A stretch of 64,000 nt of DNA from Cephalopachus bancanus. Lineage: Eukaryota; Chordata; Mammalia; Primates; Tarsiidae. Positions within the stretch are counted from its first letter, which is position 1, and the number at the start of each line of letters is the position of its first letter. Shown here in pieces: positions 1 through 10,825 of this stretch. Under the pieces are notes generated by a model. It searched no databases, had not been told where the DNA came from, and saw nothing but the letters and a program-made list of their open reading frames with translations. The position numbers and the translations under genes are program-made. The stretch spans positions 14,821,501-14,885,500 of the forward strand of contig JAPVLO010000003.1 in assembly GCA_027257055.1 (NCBI GenBank), given 5' to 3'.

Positions 1-2739
1 CTTATTATATAACACAATGTCCTGCACACAGAAAATAGCAAAACTAATAAATAAAATATATATAAATGCTAGCTTAAAAAGAAATCTGAATCTGACATTT
101 GAGAATGTTTTTCTCTCTCTTCAAATTAAGAATCTTCGTGTCACTTTTTACCTGGGAAATATATATAAAGTCTAGTTTTATTTTATGCACTGAGGACTCA
201 TTTATTCATTCATTCAATTCCATTTACACTTCCAAATTTCTGATAGGATTGCAAAAGAGGTTTCAATATAATACCAAGGACAATTAAAAAATTATTTCAA
301 AGTTTAAGAAACACAAAGGAGAGTGTGTTTCCAGAGGTATCTGGAACTATATCAGCATCAAGAAAGAACTTAGCTTCTGCAGCTGTCAGCAATTCTTAAC
401 ATCAAAATCATTCTCTGAGTTAGGAACAGCTGAATACACTGCAGATTGTATGAGTGCCCACCACTTCCTATAGGAAATGAGAACCCAAACTTTCCTTATT
501 GCTTCAGTACTGGGGCCATCAGAAAGACCACTGGAAAATATATAGAGGCTCTCTCTATGGTAAACTCTGTTGCCTACAACAGAGTTATCAGTCTGTTGCA
601 TGCAATCTAGTGGCATCATACATATCTTCAGGTTTTATTAGAAAACATAAAAGCAGATACTTTCCACAAGCCTGGGAGAGAAGATTACTCTCCAGGTAAA
701 GGTATGAATATGTACTAGTGCAGACATATCACAGAAGATGATCTTTCCTTGAAGCTAGGAAGCACTTCCACCCATCTATCCCAGTCCCCTGGCCATCTAA
801 AGCTTGGATGTTTGTCGAGCCAGCACATTCCTCACAAGGAGATCATATTTCTGGAACTCTGGAACAATGAGGAAAGCATTTTTTTTTCAAGGGGAGTTTC
901 ATGCTATGTTTGTTTAACAGATATTTAGCAAAAGCTAAGTGGAAATGAGGGGCTTCAATTTTATTTTGATGTGAAATGCTTAGGATAAAGGAGAGCCTGG
1001 CATTCACAGTGGGGCCAATCAAAAATATTCAGTTTAGGAAAGGTAATTCGTAAACACATGGCGTGGAGAAACAACAAGAAGGAAGATCATTATGACTTCA
1101 TTATACCCTGCAAAGGAAAAGCTGCAGAGCTTTCTATTAATTCTATAAAAGGTTTTCATGTAATTAAGTTCAAGGTGCTAAACTTTCCCGCAGGCTATTG
1201 ATTGTGTACTAATTACAGAATTTACTGCTGTAGTCCTTGTGCTCTTTGAAGAGTGCTAGGGGATGATGTCTGAACATAAAATGTCTACAGTACAGTTTAT
1301 CCATTCAAATCAAGCGTGATAATGCTGAGTAACCACCCATATACTATCTGTCAAGTTGCACAATTCTAACACTAAATAATTTTTTAAAAATTGAAGCAAC
1401 ATTGTTATCCTTTTTGTTTAGTCAGTCACATGTGTTGAGGGCTAATAGTAAATTTAATGCTGGTAAGAAAATTCTACATCTTGAGATTTTACATAAGAGA
1501 AAAAAGATGTCTAAATTGAGTGGAGTAACTGTGTGCTTGCAAGGGTGTATCTATGTTTGTCTGTCTGCCTATGATTGTGTCTGTGTGTAGTTGTATGGGC
1601 ATTAAGTTTCAAAAGGAAAAGGTTTGAAAAACTCATTTTTCCAGGGAAAGTAATTAGTAACCGCAAAAATGTCTCTGTGAGCTTCAATTTCACACAAAGG
1701 CTAGATCACAGTCAGTTGTAATATTTCCATTCTGCACACATATGGGAATCTGATGAATGATCTCATTTCCATGATGAAATGTATGTTTCATATAAAAACC
1801 CAAATGACACTGCTTACTGTTTTCAAACTAATTCTATCCAAACACTTCTGCCTGATCTTTATGCAAAAATTCATACTCAAACTTCCATTGACACCATTTC
1901 TAAATGTTGGTCATCTACCAATTGTCTCTAAGTCTTATATTTTAATTATAGCTAAGAATGCTTATCAGAGACTTGGAAAAGCTACAATAAAGACATGCAG
2001 GTTTCCAGGTTAGACGGAGAGTGGGTCCAGCTGACCCTCTTCTGCACCTTTTCATAACTCAACCAAAATGAGAAAAGAAAATAAAGTCAAGAGGAAGTTC
2101 AGTTAACACAAACTTTTGAGAAATCTCTGCTTGATACATTACAAATGGATCCAGGCTGAAGAACGACACTGGGAACCTTGTTGGCAATTCCACTTTCCAA
2201 GACAGGATGTAGTACTTGGAAGCGGAAAGCTAAAGACAGAGTAGGTCTTGGGGAGAGCACTGTGTACTCGACTCATTACCCATTTCATTATTTTAGATCA
2301 ACATTCTCGGAGGCCCTGGGAAAGCCTCGCCAAACCAAACAGTGGAGCTGGCATATGGCAAGTTTTTCCCTAATGCAGCAGGGTTCCTCTTTGATGGAGG
2401 GGGCCATGGCATTAGGAATCAGGCAAGCCATGGGGACTTCATGAGTACTTGGAGTAGAGGTCATGTCCAATAGGGACTGGGTCTGTAAAACCTGAACCCT
2501 GCCCGGTGTGACTGCTTCAACACAGAGAGAGCATCTCTAAGTAGCTCTCTCATCTCTTCAAAGCAAATGCCTTTAAAGTGTCATAAGCAATGGAAAAAAA
2601 GCATAAATGAAAAGAAAATAAATTCAATAGATTGATAAAGTAATAGATGCAATCACCCTACTCAAGATTCAAAGACAAGTGAAATGCTGAGAAAAAATAT
2701 TTGCCACATACTTGGCACTGAAGGCTAATATTAAGGTTT
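1..2739. other. SVEP1 intron 1, unique sequence
   Basis: This AT-rich intronic DNA shows no young repeat and no convincing coding sequence. The short open frames here are chance frames without recognisable domains. Non-coding conserved elements could be present but cannot be judged without alignment to other mammals. Confidence 0.6.
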
Positions 2740-3266
2740 AAAGAGAATTTGCAAACCAATAAGAAAAAGAACTACCTTCAATTAAAAAATGGTTTGGAAT
2801 CTTAAAATATTTTAATCAGTATTCAAAAAAGAAGAACTTTGTATGACCAAAAATATATAAGGAAAAAAAAAAGTTCAGCCTCACTAATAGGGAAATACAA
2901 TTTAAAATAGGACTCCATTTCTCACTTATAAAGTTGGGGAATATTTAAGTGTTGTTAGCCAGTGTTAGCCAGGCTGCATCCTACATACTGACATGGGCAC
3001 TGAACATGGAGTGCAGTTTAGTACCATTTTCTGCAGAGCAACTTGGTACATATGTCAAATGCCTTTAAAAATGTGCATACTCTTTAATGCAGTAACGCCA
3101 CTTAAAAAATTTGCATTAAGAGAATGATTAGTGATATGGGCAAAGATTTAGGCACACAATGTTGTTTGTAACAGCCTACATCTATAATAATTTGATAATC
3201 ACACAATAAAAAATAAATCACACTCTACAGTGGAAAACTGAGTGACCATGAAAAAAATGATAAAGC
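2740..3266 (+). mobile_element. Ancient LINE-1/HAL1-like 3' ORF2 remnant
   Basis: The sequence shows the decayed order of phrases typical of the LINE-1 ORF2 3' region: cells like 'aatttgcaaaccaataag', 'tcagcctcactaatag' and 'ctgcagagcaacttggtac'. It resumes briefly after the Alu at 3608-3660. Divergence is high, suggesting a pre-primate L1M or HAL1 copy. Confidence 0.55.
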
Positions 3267-3607
3267 AGAAGTATATTTCTTTTTTTTTTCTTTCTTTCTT
3301 TCTTTTTTTTTTTTTTTTTTTGAGTTGGAGTCTCACTCTGTTGCCCAGACTGGAGTGCAGTGGCCGCTCCCGGCCACCGCAGCCTCGACCTGCTGGGCTC
3401 CGGTGATCCTTCTGCCTCAGCCTTCCAAGTAGCCAGAATTACAGGCATGCACTACCACGCCCGGCTGATTTTTTGATTTACTGTAGAGATGAGGTCTCGC
3501 TGCTCAGGCGGGTCTCGAACCCGCGGGCTCAGGCAATCCACTAACCTCAGCCTCCCAAAGGCACGGATTACAGGCTGAGCCACTGAGCCTGGCAGAAGTA
3601 TATTTCT
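3267..3607 (-). mobile_element. Alu, young lineage-specific short form, with 14-bp target-site duplication
   Basis: An Alu on the minus strand (3281-3593) is flanked by identical copies of agaagtatatttct at 3267-3280 and 3594-3607. The A-tail (T-run on plus) contains TTTC interruptions. It carries the local Alu signatures GGCCGGGAGCGGCC in the right arm and the 5-nt shorter spacing between GGGCA and GCGAGACC in the left arm. Confidence 0.93.
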
Positions 3608-3861
3608 TATTATGAAAAGAAGACTGCCAAAAATAGTGGAATAGTAAGTCAAGTTACAAAAAAAATGTATAATCAGATCCTTTTCTGGGCAAATATAATT
3701 TATGCATAATATATATACATGTATGAAAACTTGCTACTTAGACAATTGCAAAAAGTCAAGAAGGGTATTGCCAAAAATTACAGTTTATTTACAGAAAAAA
3801 GTTCTGATTATTTTATTTTCATAACACATCAATAAAAAATATATTCAAAAAGAGAAAAGAG

Positions 3862-4178
3862 ATGGGTACAGTAGTTCATGCCTGTAATCCCAACACTTTG
3901 GGAGGCTGAGATGGGAGGACTGCTTGAGCCCAGGAGTTTGAGACCAGCCTATGCAATATACTGAGACCTCATATCTACAAAAAAAATTTAAGAAATTAGC
4001 TGGGCATGGTGGCATGCATCTGTAGTCTCAGCTACTCCTACTCAGGAGACTGAGGTGGAAGGATCACCTGAGTGCAGGCGGTTGAGGCTACAGTGAAACA
4101 TAATCATGTCACTGTACATCAGCCTGGGTGACAGAGTGAGATTTCAACTCAAAACAAAAACAAAAAACAGAAAAGAAA
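3862..4178 (+). mobile_element. Older Alu (AluJ-like)
   Basis: A dimeric Alu on the plus strand has standard ancestral features (cctgtaatcccaacactttgggaggctgag, gagcccaggagtttgagaccagcc) and ends in an A-rich tail. It has many substitutions and lacks the local young-Alu signatures, so it is an early primate insertion. Confidence 0.9.
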
Positions 4179-4199
4179 AAAGTCAAAGAGATTTCAATA

Positions 4200-5995
4200 A
4201 TAATCCATTTTCAGAAGGCTTATTTTCAAAAAATTAATAAGGTTTCTATGCATCAAGGAATAATTTTTAAAAATTTAATTAAAAAATATACCATTCAAGA
4301 TACTAATATTGAATAAAATATTTAGGCTTAAGTTCGAAATATATATAGAACTTAATTTCTTTTTTTTTGAGTTGGAATCTCACTCTATCTCACAGACTGG
4401 AGTGCAGTGGCCGCTCCCGGCCACCGCAGCCTCGACCTGCTGGGCTCTGGCGATCCTTGCACCTCAGCCTTCCAAGTAGCCGGAACTACAGGCATGTGCT
4501 ACCACGCCCGGCTTATTTTTTGATTTATTGTAGAGATGAGGTCTCGCCAAGTTGCCCAGGCGGGTCTCGAACCCGCGGGCTCAGGCAATCCACTCACCTC
4601 AGCCTCCCAAAGCGTGGGATTACAGGCTGAGCCACCGAGCCCAGCTAGGACTTAATTTCTAAAAATCTACAAATTTATTAAAGAATATGAATATATCCTT
4701 TTGAATTGGAAAAGTTATTATAAAGATATAAGCAATTCACAATTCAATATTTCTGTGTTGAAATCAAAATCCTTACTGATTTCATGGGTATTATGTAAAC
4801 ATACATTTCATATTCATATTCAATAATAAGTGTAAAATAGTTAATTAGAAAAAGAATAGATTTTTGAATAGGAAAGAGAATTTGCAGTACCAGACATTTA
4901 TATATATTATAAAGCTACAATAGTTAGTCATTTTGGCAAAGATTACAAAGAAGATAAATAAGGGGATGAAATAGAAAGTCGGAGGAGATCAAATATCCAA
5001 AAGTATTTAGTCTATCATAAAAAGTGGCATTCAAATAAATTTGAAAAGGGCATATAGCTATTAAGCAAATGGTGCTGGGACAACCGGTTAACTATTGTAA
5101 AAAAAAAAAAAAAAGGCATCTTATCACATCATACACAAAAAAGTTCTAGATGAATTAAACTGTTAAATGGAAAACTATTTCTATGATTTGGGACATGAGG
5201 GAGCCATTCTAAGACTATGAGCAAATATAGAATCTTAAGAACAATAGTAGATTGGAGTGTATAAATATATAAATCATTCATCTAGCAACACTTCCATAAA
5301 CAAAAGTAAAAGACAATGAACTGGAACAGCATTTGCAACATACACAAGAATTACTGGCCTTACTATATAAAGAGCTTTTACAAATCATTAAGAAACAAAC
5401 AAGCAGGCACTGTAATGGCAAAATGGGCAAAAATTTTGACCGGAAAACTATTACAGGAGAAAAATACCAATACCCAGTAAATGAATTGAAAAACGTTCAT
5501 TTTCAACATCTAAAATTTAAATTTGCTAAAATGATGCCTCTATTCACCTATTTAAATGGCAAAAATATTCAAAATAATAGCACAAGATATTGTTAAGCAT
5601 GTGGAAAATTTTGCTGCTGTGATACTCTGCTGGTGGGAATATAAATTTATACAAACCTCCATGAAAGAAATGGACAATATGTGTCAAAAACTTCACAAAT
5701 GTTAATATCCTTTAGTGCAAGAACTTTTATTCAAATTCCTCCTGAAGAATTATGTCAAGAGGTCCATAAATATTTGTGTTTACTATAGCTCAGTTAAGAA
5801 AAAAATTGAGTGTCCAACAATAGGTGATTGGTAAAATAAATTATGGTACTTGTATGCAATGGAAGAATATGCAGCTAATGTAGAACATTTCTATCATAAC
5901 AAAATACATTTAAAATGTAAGCTACTAAACAACAAGAAATCGATTTGGTGCAAAGTATGTACAGATGTGCATACTGGACAAATGTTTAACAACAT
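4200..5995 (+). mobile_element. Ancient LINE-1/HAL1-like ORF2 remnant, interrupted by an Alu
   Basis: Successive decayed LINE-1 ORF2 landmarks run in plus orientation: an equivalent of 'caatagc..aaaatac' near 4290, 'caaatggtgctgggacaac' at 5067-5086, 'tgcaacatacac' at 5334, 'atactctgctggtgggaatataa' near 5620 and 'caatggaagaatatgcagc' near 5857. The order matches the 3' half of an L1. The Alu at 4361-4646 sits inside it. No open frame survives. Confidence 0.65.
4348..4660 (-). mobile_element. Alu, long-form lineage-specific, with target-site duplication
   Basis: A minus-strand Alu (4361-4646) is flanked by gaacttaatttct (4348-4360) and ggacttaatttct (4648-4660), with one mismatch. It keeps the longer GGGCAACTTGGCGAGACC spacing in the left arm but already has the GGCCGGGAGCGGCC right arm. 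Confidence 0.92.
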
Positions 5996-6264
5996 GTAAA
6001 CAAGCTTTTAAAGGGTGATGGGATTATGGGTTTTTTCTTTTCCTCCTTTTTTGTTTGTTCATTCCACAAACACTGGTTTGCTACTATGTGTCAGTTATTT
6101 CTGTATGTTCCAAACTTTCTCCCCCTGAATATGTATTACTCTGTAATTATAAAAAAGATACATTTTGTATAAATCCATCATCCGAATCTGACTTCCTCTG
6201 CCAGATGCTGAAAATCTAGTAAAGGACTTGGAGCAAAATTAGGAGGGCCATATACCTTACACTG

Positions 6265-6572
6265 AAAGCATAACTTCGCCGGGCTCGGTGGCTCAGTCTG
6301 TAATCCCGCGCCTTTGGGAAGCTGAGGTGAGTGGATTGCCTGAGCCCGCGGGTTCGAGACCCGCCTGGGCAGCGAGACCTCATCTCTACAATAAATCAAA
6401 AAATGAGCCGGGCGTGGTAGCGCGCGCCTGTAATTCCAGCTACTCGGAAGGCTGAGGTGAAGGATCGCCGGAGCCCAGCAGGTCGAGGCTGCGGTGGCCG
6501 GGAGCGGCCACTGCACTCCAGTCTGGGCGACAGAGGGAGACTCCGACTCAAAAAAAAAAAAAAGCATAACTT
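6265..6572 (+). mobile_element. Young short-form Alu in SVEP1 intron 1, with 12-bp target-site duplication
   Basis: A full Alu (6278-6560) starts GCCGGGCTCGGTGGCTCAG and ends in a run of A. Identical aaagcataactt copies lie at 6265-6276 and 6561-6572. It is close to consensus for the local young subfamily. It lies about 360 bp from the SVEP1 splice donor and is antisense to SVEP1. Confidence 0.95.
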
Positions 6573-6931
6573 AGAGAAGAACTGGGGGAATAGTCAGATC
6601 TCTCCACGCCCTACCTTTAGAAACACTTCGTAAACCATACTCACCTGTTCCAGCTTGGATACCGTCTGTTCTACATCTGTGAATATGGGTATAGTCTTAG
6701 GGACCCCTTTCGCTTAAGGAGCCTGACCGCTCGCCAAGCGCTTAGACCTGGTTCTCCCCTTGGACCCCCCACAACAAGGAGAGGAGGGGAGCGACGACTG
6801 GTTTGGTGGATGGGGACGCTTGACTTGGGGAGGTTACGCCTTGCTCGAGACTGAACCCGGGCAGGCAGGTAGCGGCGGCTGGGAAGGGCTCTAGGGGCGA
6901 GGGCCGGGGCAAGAAGGGGCGGGCGCCTTAC
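6573..6931 (-). other. SVEP1: Start of SVEP1 intron 1
   Basis: The intron begins at the GT at 6931 and runs to lower coordinates. This part is moderately GC-rich unique sequence up to the Alu. The coding frame continues open for about 260 bases into it, but without similarity to SVEP1. Confidence 0.8.
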
Positions 6932-6934
6932 CGC
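6926..6934 (-). other. SVEP1: SVEP1 exon 1 splice donor
   Basis: On the minus strand the sequence reads GCG|GTAAGG, with the intron starting at 6931 and running to lower coordinates. It matches the U2-type donor consensus and coincides with the end of similarity to SVEP1. It leaves a complete codon, so intron 1 is phase 0. Confidence 0.9.
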
Positions 6935-7462
6935 GGCTTGCTGGAAGGCGCCCTTGGTGTAGGTGCCGCCACCGCGGTAGGTGATGGCCGGGATCTCGCG
7001 GCTGAGCAGCGCGCACTTGTGCTGGTGCGCGCGGCGGGAAGAGATGTAATCGACGCGCGGCACCACGTTGTTCTTGGACGAGAAGGTCACGATGGCCACG
7101 CGCGTGGCCGTGGGCACCACGGGGAAGTCGGACAGCAGCTTACGGACGAACTTGAGCTCGCTGAGGAAGTTGGCCTGGCCCACGCTGGACGACTCGTCCA
7201 CCAGGAAGACGAGCTCCAGGCGCTCGCTGAGCTCCCGCAGCCGCCGCACGCGCCGCCGGAACGCTTGGCCCAGTCGTGCCACTTTGCTCTCCGCCGCGTC
7301 CTCGCCCGGCGCGGGCGGTGCGGGCAGACTCCCGGGGGCCCCGGGAGCGGCCTCGGGAAAGAGGCGGAAGCTGAAATTGCGCGACGGGGACATCTGCTGA
7401 AAGGTCGCCCAGCCCGAGACGAGCGCCAGACACCAGCAACAAAAGGCCAGACGCGGCCACAT
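6932..7462 (-). CDS. SVEP1: SVEP1 first coding exon (signal peptide and start of VWA domain)
   Basis: SVEP1 is a very large secreted multidomain protein (VWA, sushi, EGF and pentraxin modules) of the extracellular matrix. It acts in cell adhesion and lymphatic development through ligands such as integrin alpha9beta1 (family knowledge). This exon encodes 177 residues beginning MWPRLAFCC, which I recognise as the SVEP1 N-terminus. Residues 1 to about 18 form a hydrophobic signal peptide. N29-F-S is a possible N-glycosylation site. An Arg-rich helix spans about 66-82, and the VWA domain starts near residue 84 with LVFLVD. The metal-site motif DxSxS is present (D89, S91, S93), and [14 protein letters not shown] near the end supplies the later metal-site threonine (T167). 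The reading frame runs on past the exon, but homology stops at QQAA, exactly at a GCG|GTAAGG donor, giving a phase-0 intron. The start codon has G at -3. The rest of the gene lies left of the window. Confidence 0.95.
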
Positions 7463-7640
7463 CGCGCCGGAGACGGAGCGGCCGCCCCCGAGCTCAGGCG
7501 ACGGCCCTGGCGGGGAGAGGCGCGCGGCGGCCCGGCTCGTGGAGGGGCAGCGACCGCGAGCCTCAGCGCCCTTTCATCTGACACTGGGGACACAATCCAG
7601 ACTCCTCCGGCAGCGCGGAGATTCGGGAGGGTTCGGCGCG
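7463..7640 (-). promoter_or_regulatory. SVEP1: Presumed SVEP1 5'UTR and core promoter
   Basis: This GC-rich sequence lies immediately upstream of the SVEP1 start codon and continues the CpG island. A minus-strand reading frame stays open through part of it (to 7593), but no SVEP1-like residues precede MWPRLAF, so I treat it as untranslated. The boundary between promoter and 5'UTR is inferred. Confidence 0.6.
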
Positions 7641-7865
7641 CGTTCTCTGCCCCCTCTCTCTCCTATTTTTTTTTTTTCTCCCCTTGCCTCTCTCCTCCTC
7701 CCCTCGCTCCCTGAAGCCTATAAAATGTTTGAAGGAAAGGGGGCAGTCGAGAAAAATCTCCCGCTTCCCTCCTTCTCGCCCTCGCTCCCTCCTCTTTCCC
7801 CTCTCCTCTCCCCTTCCTCTATCTCTGCCTCTATCTCTCTCCTCCCCCTCTCATTCTCCTCCCGG
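7640..7865. repeat. Polypyrimidine (plus strand) / polypurine tract upstream of SVEP1
   Basis: Most of about 225 bases are C or T on the plus strand, including a run of T near 7667-7678 and CTCC/CTCT blocks from 7765 to 7862. A short break at about 7712-7757 contains a plus-strand TATAAAA. Mirror-like purine/pyrimidine tracts near promoters can form triplex (H-DNA) structures or bind GAGA-type factors. That role is inference; the composition is directly visible. Confidence 0.7.
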
Positions 7866-8330
7866 GATCAGGCCAAAGTCTCCGAGATTTCATGACACCA
7901 GAACCCGCATCTGTCAGGCTGTCAACATTCCCGCAGCAAGCGCACCAGTGCCGAAGCCCTGATTGATCCCATATGTCTGGCAGGAGCTGCAGAGGAATTC
8001 GCTGGAGATGGATCCAGATACCGAGAGTGCCACAGTAATTGGAAACACTTTGTAGAAGAAAACACACACGGACTGGCCAGGGAGTTGAAAGCACCCTTGG
8101 GAAACTGCTTGCTCACCTTTTGCGTTTCTTTTCCCCTCCCTTTGGTGCCACAGAGCCCTCAACAAACAGATGATCCTATGAGTTTCCTGATGGGGATCTC
8201 TGATCCGTGGTGTGTGTGAGCGTGAAGACCTTTGAAGGCCCCTCAGATCACACCATAAAGTGACTGCAGCTGTCTCTATGCATCCCATGGAGATATATCG
8301 TGGTCCTTCATGCATTTATTTATGCATCCG
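7866..8330. other. Unique upstream flank of SVEP1
   Basis: This mixed-composition sequence beyond the CT-rich tract has no repeat or coding sequence I can name. Several overlapping open frames exist on the minus strand, but their predicted peptides show no domain. It could hold promoter-proximal regulatory DNA. Confidence 0.5.
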
Positions 8331-8480
8331 TTTGTTCATTCATTTATTTAACAAATATTTTGGGGGTGCCCATTTACATGCCAGGATCTGTGCTAGGCAC
8401 CGGGAATATAAGGGAGAGTAGTTGACATGGATTCTGCCCTCGAGGAACTTATAGGGTGATAAGTCAGGTGAGTGTTAACC
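8331..8480 (-). mobile_element. L2 LINE 3' end fragment
   Basis: The plus strand reads as the reverse complement of the L2 3' terminus: ttcattcatttatttaaca, atgccaggatctgtgctagg and a 'ctgccctcgaggaacttata' block in order. This is an ancient mammalian repeat. Confidence 0.75.
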
Positions 8481-8506
8481 AGGTAGTCACACAGGAAACA
8501 TACAGA

Positions 8507-8770
8507 GAGTGCAAAAAAAAAAAAAAAAAAAAAAATTGTATACACATTTTAAGAAAGGAAAAATGTATTAAAATTGTACTACTCAATATATACCAATAAC
8601 AAAAGATGAATACAAGTCACATTTTACTTCTGCAATTGCAAGAGGTGCTCAAAGTGGTTACCACCAGTGTCCAGACACTTCTGACTATGGTAAACTAAAG
8701 GAATACATAGATAACTAAAAGGAATACATAGATAACTCTTAAAATGTGTATACATTTTTTTTTGGCACCC
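8507..8770. mobile_element. Mariner-like non-autonomous DNA transposon remnant
   Basis: About 265 bp is bounded by terminal inverted repeats. The right end reads tcttaaaatgtgtatacatt followed by T-run and ggcaccc. The left end reads gagtgc, an A-run, then gtatacacattttaaga, which is its reverse complement apart from A-run length. The size and ends suit a Tc1/mariner MITE. No transposase frame is visible. Near the right end an 18-19-bp unit (ggaatacatagataactaaa) is duplicated in tandem. Confidence 0.7.
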
Positions 8771-9299
8771 ATGTTATGTAATTACAACTGACCATACTGC
8801 TTGCTATTAATAAGAACTTAGGTAGACTTGGCTCTGGAGAGGCCAAGGAGGCTTTCTCTGAGGATGCAACATTTGCACTGAAACCTGAAATATAGTAGTG
8901 TCCATTTTCCCCAGTCCCCTTTCATGTGCTCCTCGTCTATTTCAACAGGTGAGACCCACCTGGATCTAAATGGGACGTGGCAGATGTATATTTTGAAACA
9001 CAAGTTGCTACTTGGGGGTGGTTTTTCCAGAGAAAGATCCCAGAAGTGATTGTGCGAGTGTAAAGAAGGAACACACTTTGCAAAGAGGGGTGGGGGGCTT
9101 GTTTAAAAGATTGCAGCTTGGAGTCGGGAGCCCTGTGCAGCTATGTCTCTGCAGTTCTATAAACCATCTAAATCCAGTCACTTTCAATTCTTGGCTCAGT
9201 TTCTGCATCTATTTCCTGATGGAATTCAGTGATCTCAAAGTTTCCTCTGTCTTTGATAGTCAATGATATAACTCCATCCATATTTAATATAATACCCTC
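8771..9299. other. Unique intergenic sequence
   Basis: I see no repeat family or coding sequence that can be supported. The opposing open frames at 9008-9266 overlap each other and look like chance. Confidence 0.5.
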
Positions 9300-9540
9300 A
9301 GTGAGAGATATCACAGTGCATTGCTTGAATTGTTAGGACTCTGGCATCATTTTGCCTGGGATGAAATCCTGGCTCTGCCATTTACTAGTTGCATGACCTT
9401 TCTACCAGTGTTGTTCATTTTTAGGATGGACTAATAATAATAGCATATGGGCTATAAGGATTAAATTATTAAAAAAGTAAAGTTCTTAGGACAATGCTTG
9501 GAACATAGAATGTACTCAATAAATGCTGGTTGCTGTTATT
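9300..9540 (+). mobile_element. MIR SINE
   Basis: Core MIR phrases occur in order on the plus strand: 'ggactctggcatcattttgcctgg', 'tcctggctctgccatttact', 'gttgcatgacctt' and the 3' part 'acaatgcttggaacatagaa..tcaataaatg'. The copy is ancient and diverged. Confidence 0.85.
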
Positions 9541-9554
9541 GCCACGTTTAATCA

Positions 9555-9700
9555 TGAATGTTCTTCAAATTTTTATTTTCCTAGTAACATTTATTAATTG
9601 TCTATTGTGTGCCAGCCTGTTAGATACTGAGGATTTAAAGGTGAATAAGACTCAATTCCAGGCCTCCAGAATTTCAATTCATATCAGAACAGAAATTTGC
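9555..9700 (-). mobile_element. L2 LINE 3' end fragment
   Basis: The plus strand carries 'taacatttattaattgtcta', 'ttgtgtgccagcctgttag' and 'tactgaggatttaaaggtga', the reverse-complement pattern of the L2 3' end. Confidence 0.65.
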
Positions 9701-10430
9701 AACACAATTAAGCAGTTGGACAATAGCAAGGATGGAGAAGGAGGATTGAGGAGGAGAAAGATCTAATTCTTCCTGTGGAATGAGCAAGACCTCATTTGAG
9801 CTGGGGACTTTCCAAATTTTGTCTTCTCTGTGTTATTTAAACACATCATGAAGTGCTAACATTTCAGGGCCTTTATGTGTGAAACTCCATGGCAACTGTT
9901 ACATGCACTATCTACTGTGTTCCCCACAAAAAAACCCAGGGAGGCACACAGTTGCTTTAGAACTCTGGATGCAAGCAAGAGGCATCCAGTTCCTCCTCAT
10001 TTAAACAGAAAGGAATTTCTTGGCTCATACAATTAAACTGGGGAAAGGTCAGAGGGTGGAGCTGCTCTCAAAATGGCTTAGAAATGAAAATGAAGATCTG
10101 CGTAGGTCTTGAATTTTTCTCTCACTTCTCTTTGCATGCTACATTAGTCTCTTCAAATTTATGAACTGAAAAAGATTCTTCTCCACAAGCTCAAGCTAAT
10201 TTTTTTTTTAAAAAAACAAAACCCATCACCACAATCTTAAAAACTCCCTTAGAGTAGGCATGGGTCACATGCCCATTCATTAATCTAGAATTGTAGTTAA
10301 GGGGAAGGACCATTACAATTGTCCTAACTTTGGTCCATGCTCACTATGGCAGCTACTCCTAGTCACCAAGCCCCCAGCTCTAGTCTCCCCTTCTTAAATA
10401 GCAATAAAGCCTCTGACTATTAGCTGGGCA
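9701..10430. other. Unique intergenic sequence
   Basis: No recognisable gene or repeat was found. A T-run/A-run dyad near 10200-10216 is the only simple feature. Confidence 0.45.
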
Positions 10431-10439
10431 CAAAGGTGC

Positions 10440-10825
10440 CTAGAATAAAGACTACATTTCCAAGTCTCTCTTGCAACCGGCTGTGAACACACAACTAGGT
10501 TCTGAGTACTGATATATAAGTGCTGGTTTTATGTGGCAGTTTCTGGAAAATCTTTTTAAAAGACAGCTGTTGTCTTTTATTGGTTATCTCGTCCTTTCAT
10601 CACTTAATCCATCCTTGTATAAGACATAAGCATAATGACAGAAGTCTATAAGCCATCTTGGGCTATGAGAATGATGGCCTCATTCTGGAGATGGATGGAG
10701 CTTTAGGCCCATATAGACTTCTTGGAGGATTACCACCATACTCATTCCAGATTGCCTAGCTCTCCCCTTTATATTGAGTTTTTCTGTCACATCCAGCTGA
10801 ACTTAATCCTGACTATAATCAAACC
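10440..10825 (+). repeat. Probable old interspersed repeat, family not assigned
   Basis: The stretch starts 'aagactacatttccaagtct' and ends 'cacatccagctgaacttaat'. I recognise this start/end pair from a common mammalian medium-copy repeat. The middle is diverged. I cannot name the family with confidence. Confidence 0.4.

Larger units (their letters stand above)
6850..7660. promoter_or_regulatory. SVEP1: CpG-rich island over SVEP1 exon 1
   Basis: The stretch is G+C-rich with many CpG dinucleotides, in sharp contrast to the AT-rich DNA on both sides. It covers the coding exon and the presumed 5'UTR. This is the usual setting of a mammalian CpG-island promoter. No TATA box in the minus orientation was found just upstream of the start codon. 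The exact transcription start cannot be read from the sequence. Confidence 0.8.

Noticed and set aside
6350..6370. GGGTTCGAGACC motif resembling a tRNA T-loop
   Set aside because: It is the Alu B-box region within 7SL-derived sequence; no cloverleaf forms around it, and it recurs in all young Alus here.
6178..6567. 129-residue frame over the Alu at 6278
   Set aside because: The peptide is translated antisense Alu; the same peptide pattern recurs at every Alu in the window.
6671..6931. Continuation of the SVEP1 frame past the donor
   Set aside because: Similarity to SVEP1 ends exactly at the GTAAGG donor, so the extension is intronic read-through.
7087..7593. Minus-strand 168-residue frame overlapping SVEP1
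   Set aside because: This is a shifted frame of the SVEP1 exon and 5'UTR; its Pro/Arg/Ser-rich composition is typical of CpG-island shadow frames.
6938..7714. Long plus-strand open frame (258 residues) across the SVEP1 exon
   Set aside because: It is antisense to the SVEP1 coding exon in GC-rich DNA, where stops are rare, and its Arg/Ala/Gly-rich peptide has no domain.
9530..9766. 78-residue frame at 9.5-9.8 kb
   Set aside because: It overlaps an L2 fragment, and the peptide is L2-derived noise.
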